Shown: piece after piece, positions 61,465-64,000 of the stretch
Position numbering within the stretch: the first letter of the stretch is position 1
How the letters are laid out: every line of letters begins with the position of its first letter
Assembly: GCA_007922305.1 (NCBI GenBank)
Contig: ML677364.1
Coordinates: forward strand, 18,996,538 to 19,060,537
DNA from: Dermatemys mawii
Taxonomy: Eukaryota; Chordata; Testudines; Dermatemydidae
Direction: 5' to 3'
DNA length: 64,000 nucleotides
Translations under genes and position numbers: made by a program
The notes under the pieces: model-generated
What the model was told of the DNA's origin: nothing
The model's database searches: none
The model's input: only the letters and a program-made list of their open reading frames with translations

Positions 61465-61810
61465 AAATGCAACATGATATGGTGGATAGGCACGGAGTTG
61501 GGATTTTGAAGACTGGTTCAGACACTGACCTACTGTGTAACCTTAAATAACATTTTCAAAGGCACTTAAGTGACTTAGGAGCATAAGTCCCATTTTCAAA
61601 AAAGACATAGGCATTTAGGGGCCAATAATCATCAGGAGTTAGGCACCTAAATACCTTAAAAAATCCATCCCACTAAGTGGATAAATCTCTTGAATATGGG
61701 ACTTATGTTCCTAAGTCACTTAAGCGCTTTGGAAATTACCCTTTGTGCCTCTGTTTTCCCTCCCAACCATGTCTATTTAGATAGTAATAGTGCCTGCCAC
61801 CAAATATTTT
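61465..61810 (+). repeat. MIR SINE interrupted by a MITE
   Basis: The left part (GGTGGATAGGCACGGAGTTG, then GGTTCAGACACTGACCTACT, GTGTAACCTTA) and the right part (TTTGTGCCTCTGTTTTCCCT, then AGTAATAGTGCCTGCC) are consecutive MIR segments. They are separated by the element at 61552-61735. Confidence 0.7.
61552..61735. mobile_element. MITE with about 40-bp terminal inverted repeats
   Basis: The left arm starts ATTTTCAAAGGCACTTAAGT and continues GACTTAGGAGCATAAGTCCC. The right arm, reversed, starts ATTTCCAAAGCGCTTAAGTG and continues ACTTAGGAACATAAGTCCC. The 184-bp element is inserted in a MIR, so it is younger than the MIR. Confidence 0.85.
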
Positions 61811-64000
61811 ACACACAATGGGACCTGAGTCTCAGGACCCTTAGGGAATAGTGTAATATAATTATTAATAATGGTGCCCTGTGTTTGGAAATACTCTGAC
61901 CCTCTTTAACAAGTTTTCCCACTTCTAGAAACAGGGAAGTATAAAAAGTAGTAGAACTGGGCTAACTGTTCCTTATGAATAATACTTATTTAGCAAATAG
62001 ATCCTGAACCAATCCTAATTTTCTTCTAATGAATCTGAATACATTTTTAGCTTACTGGTTATTCACAGACTTATTTGCCTCATTTAGCTACTATTCAAAC
62101 ATCTTTTAGTTGATCACCCAAGCATATGGTATTGCTTCTGTTCCCGGGCTGGAGGACTGAAACACTAAAACGGGAGAAATGAAATAGTGAAGAACACTCT
62201 TTCATGAATTTGTCCAGTGAATAAACATTTATGCTAACATGAATATTTTACAAATACCTTGCAGATATCTGAACACTCACAAATAATGAATGACCACATA
62301 TTATTGACCTAAACTTTGAAGCTGTAGTCATGAAACTACTTGAAAATCAGATTTAAAAATTAGACCAGCTCTGGAAAAACACCATTCTTATTCTCTATGT
62401 TCTCTCTGCCTTGCTTCTATAGCAATATCTATTTCTTTAGAAATGAGGCATTACAATGTCTCTTCTACATCGAGGCTGGTTATTCTGATTTTGTACCAGT
62501 GAGTAACTACTGATTTTAGAAGTCAGCTCTTCACCTTGTCATTCCACTGACAATTTTTTTTAATAACAGATCTTTTCTGGAATCCATGTTTCTCTCTCTC
62601 TCAACTGCTACCCAGCACCTCTGGGACTATTTAAAGACACTGACCTGTCTGCTGGTGCTGGCAACTGATTCACCAACATTTCCAGTTACATCCTGCCTTC
62701 TGGTTCCCTGTTTTTTGCTAGCTGAAGAATTGAGAGTTCTCATTTTGTATCTGGACCTCAATACAGATTGTGAAACTCAAAACATGTAACATACACAGTT
62801 TTGACATTGAAGGACTCCAGTATACACAGACCCATTAGAGGGTTGTGACTTTAAAGTAAAAGCTAATTCTTATTCCTATATGATACAATGTGCTAATGTT
62901 TTAGGGGGAAAGAAGCATCATACAAAAGTTATGTAAACTATTTTCCTTTGAATTTCAGGATTTAACTTTTGATAGCACACATTGAATTTAAAGTGTGTAT
63001 ATACATGGGACATGCTGACTTGAACTTGAACTTCTAATATTTTAAAAATAGTTGCATTCATAAATATCATTCACATTCAGTTGCAGAATTCCAGATTAAA
63101 ACCTTGTTTTCTGCTGCCTTTTCCATTACTACTGCTATATGCTGTGCACACAGCTAGTCTTCACTAAGGTATCCTGTGACTGTGACCTCCCCTGCTCACC
63201 GGTTTGTCCCACCTACTTGCTGCATCTTGTCCTTCAAACTGTATGCTCTTTGTGGCAGAGACTCTTCCCTTGCTATATATTTGTGCAGTGCCTAGTGCAG
63301 GGGGACCCCAACCTGGTTCAAGCCTTTAGGCACTGCTGCAAGTCAAATAATTTACAGTAATAAATCCCTTAACCTTGATTGCATCACCTTTTTGGAGGTC
63401 TAGATACTCTTTTGTCAGACATGGCAGAGACCGTTATAGATTGGCGATGTGCAAAAGTGGCCCCTAAAAACCAGAATTTTGTGCACTCTTTTATCTAAGC
63501 CTATTTACACCCACACAACTTATTTCTTCTGCAAAACTTTAATGATCTGGATATTATCTGCACGCAGACATCTCTAAATTCAATAGCGGCCTTTGGGCAA
63601 AACGGCACAGGAACATATGGGCTCTCTGGCTCTTCTGACATTTTTCTCTGAAGTGTTCATAATGGCAGGGATGGGATAGCTGGGTTAAAATGAAAATGCA
63701 CACGCACAACCCTCACATTCACTTTGGACATAGAGAGTTAAGCTATCCGAGGTGACATTTTTGACACGGCCTCGGCTTGGTTGTGCCTTGTTCCTGGAGT
63801 GTTGCAGGATGATAAGGTCTGATGTGTAGAGGTATCCTGGTAATATGCCTCCTCCATTTAAATAAGCACTGGGAACTTTAATAGGCCATGAGTCTGGTAG
63901 ATGCCTTGCAGGATGAAGGAGTATCAGCAACAATCTCACCTTCACACAGCTCAGTGTATCAGGCATCCAGATCTGTCTGGTGATTGTAGCAGATACATGG
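61811..64000. other. Intergenic to window end, no gene seen
   Basis: Only short unrelated open frames. The repeat tail related to 64-152 lies at about 63265-63362. The last 300 bp have a 93-codon minus-strand open frame (63685-63966) with no recognisable domain. Confidence 0.5.

Overview
This is vertebrate nuclear DNA, most likely from a turtle; a crocodilian is the main alternative. The evidence is AT-rich DNA with long introns, CR1 LINE copies, several Penelope-like element (PLE) copies with GIY-YIG remnants, MIR/tRNA-derived SINE traces, and many palindromic MITEs and hAT-type non-autonomous elements. No prokaryotic feature and no CRISPR array was seen. The organism call rests on recalled repeat families, not on a search.

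Only one real protein-coding gene is visible. It is the 3' end of a GABA-A receptor beta-subunit gene on the + strand. The window opens inside an intron. The exon at 1189-1433 encodes the end of M2, the M2-M3 loop, M3 and the start of the cytoplasmic loop. A 17.1-kb intron follows (1434-18527). The last coding exon (18528-18878) carries the rest of the loop, M4 and the stop codon. The two exons join in frame at a phase-0 junction. The protein resembles beta3 and beta4. The loop sequence favours beta4 (GABRB4, the sauropsid counterpart of mammalian theta/GABRQ), but beta3 cannot be excluded without alignment.

The intron holds a GC-rich non-coding block (about 2.0-3.9 kb), a decayed PLE (8.6-10.2 kb), a PLE tail fragment (14.8 kb), hAT fragments (12.3-12.6 kb) and several MITEs. 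Downstream of the stop, about 2.7 kb (18.9-21.65 kb) is AT-rich with almost no recognisable interspersed repeat, and may be a long 3' UTR. From there to 64 kb I find no convincing exon.

That intergenic part is a layered repeat record. It contains PLE copies at 28.9, 36.5, 45.2 and 60 kb. CR1 copies lie at 32.5, 53.3, 56.9 and 58.4 kb. LTR-like sequences lie at 38.3 and 42.9 kb. hAT elements lie at 41.7, 50.0, 54.5 and 56.0 kb, two of them with exact 8-bp target-site duplications. A palindromic MITE sits inside a MIR at 61.5 kb. The most interesting signal is in the PLE tails: a hammerhead-ribozyme-like core with a conserved stem II recurs across copies, and one 89-bp tail-only copy is bounded by a perfect 13-bp target-site duplication.
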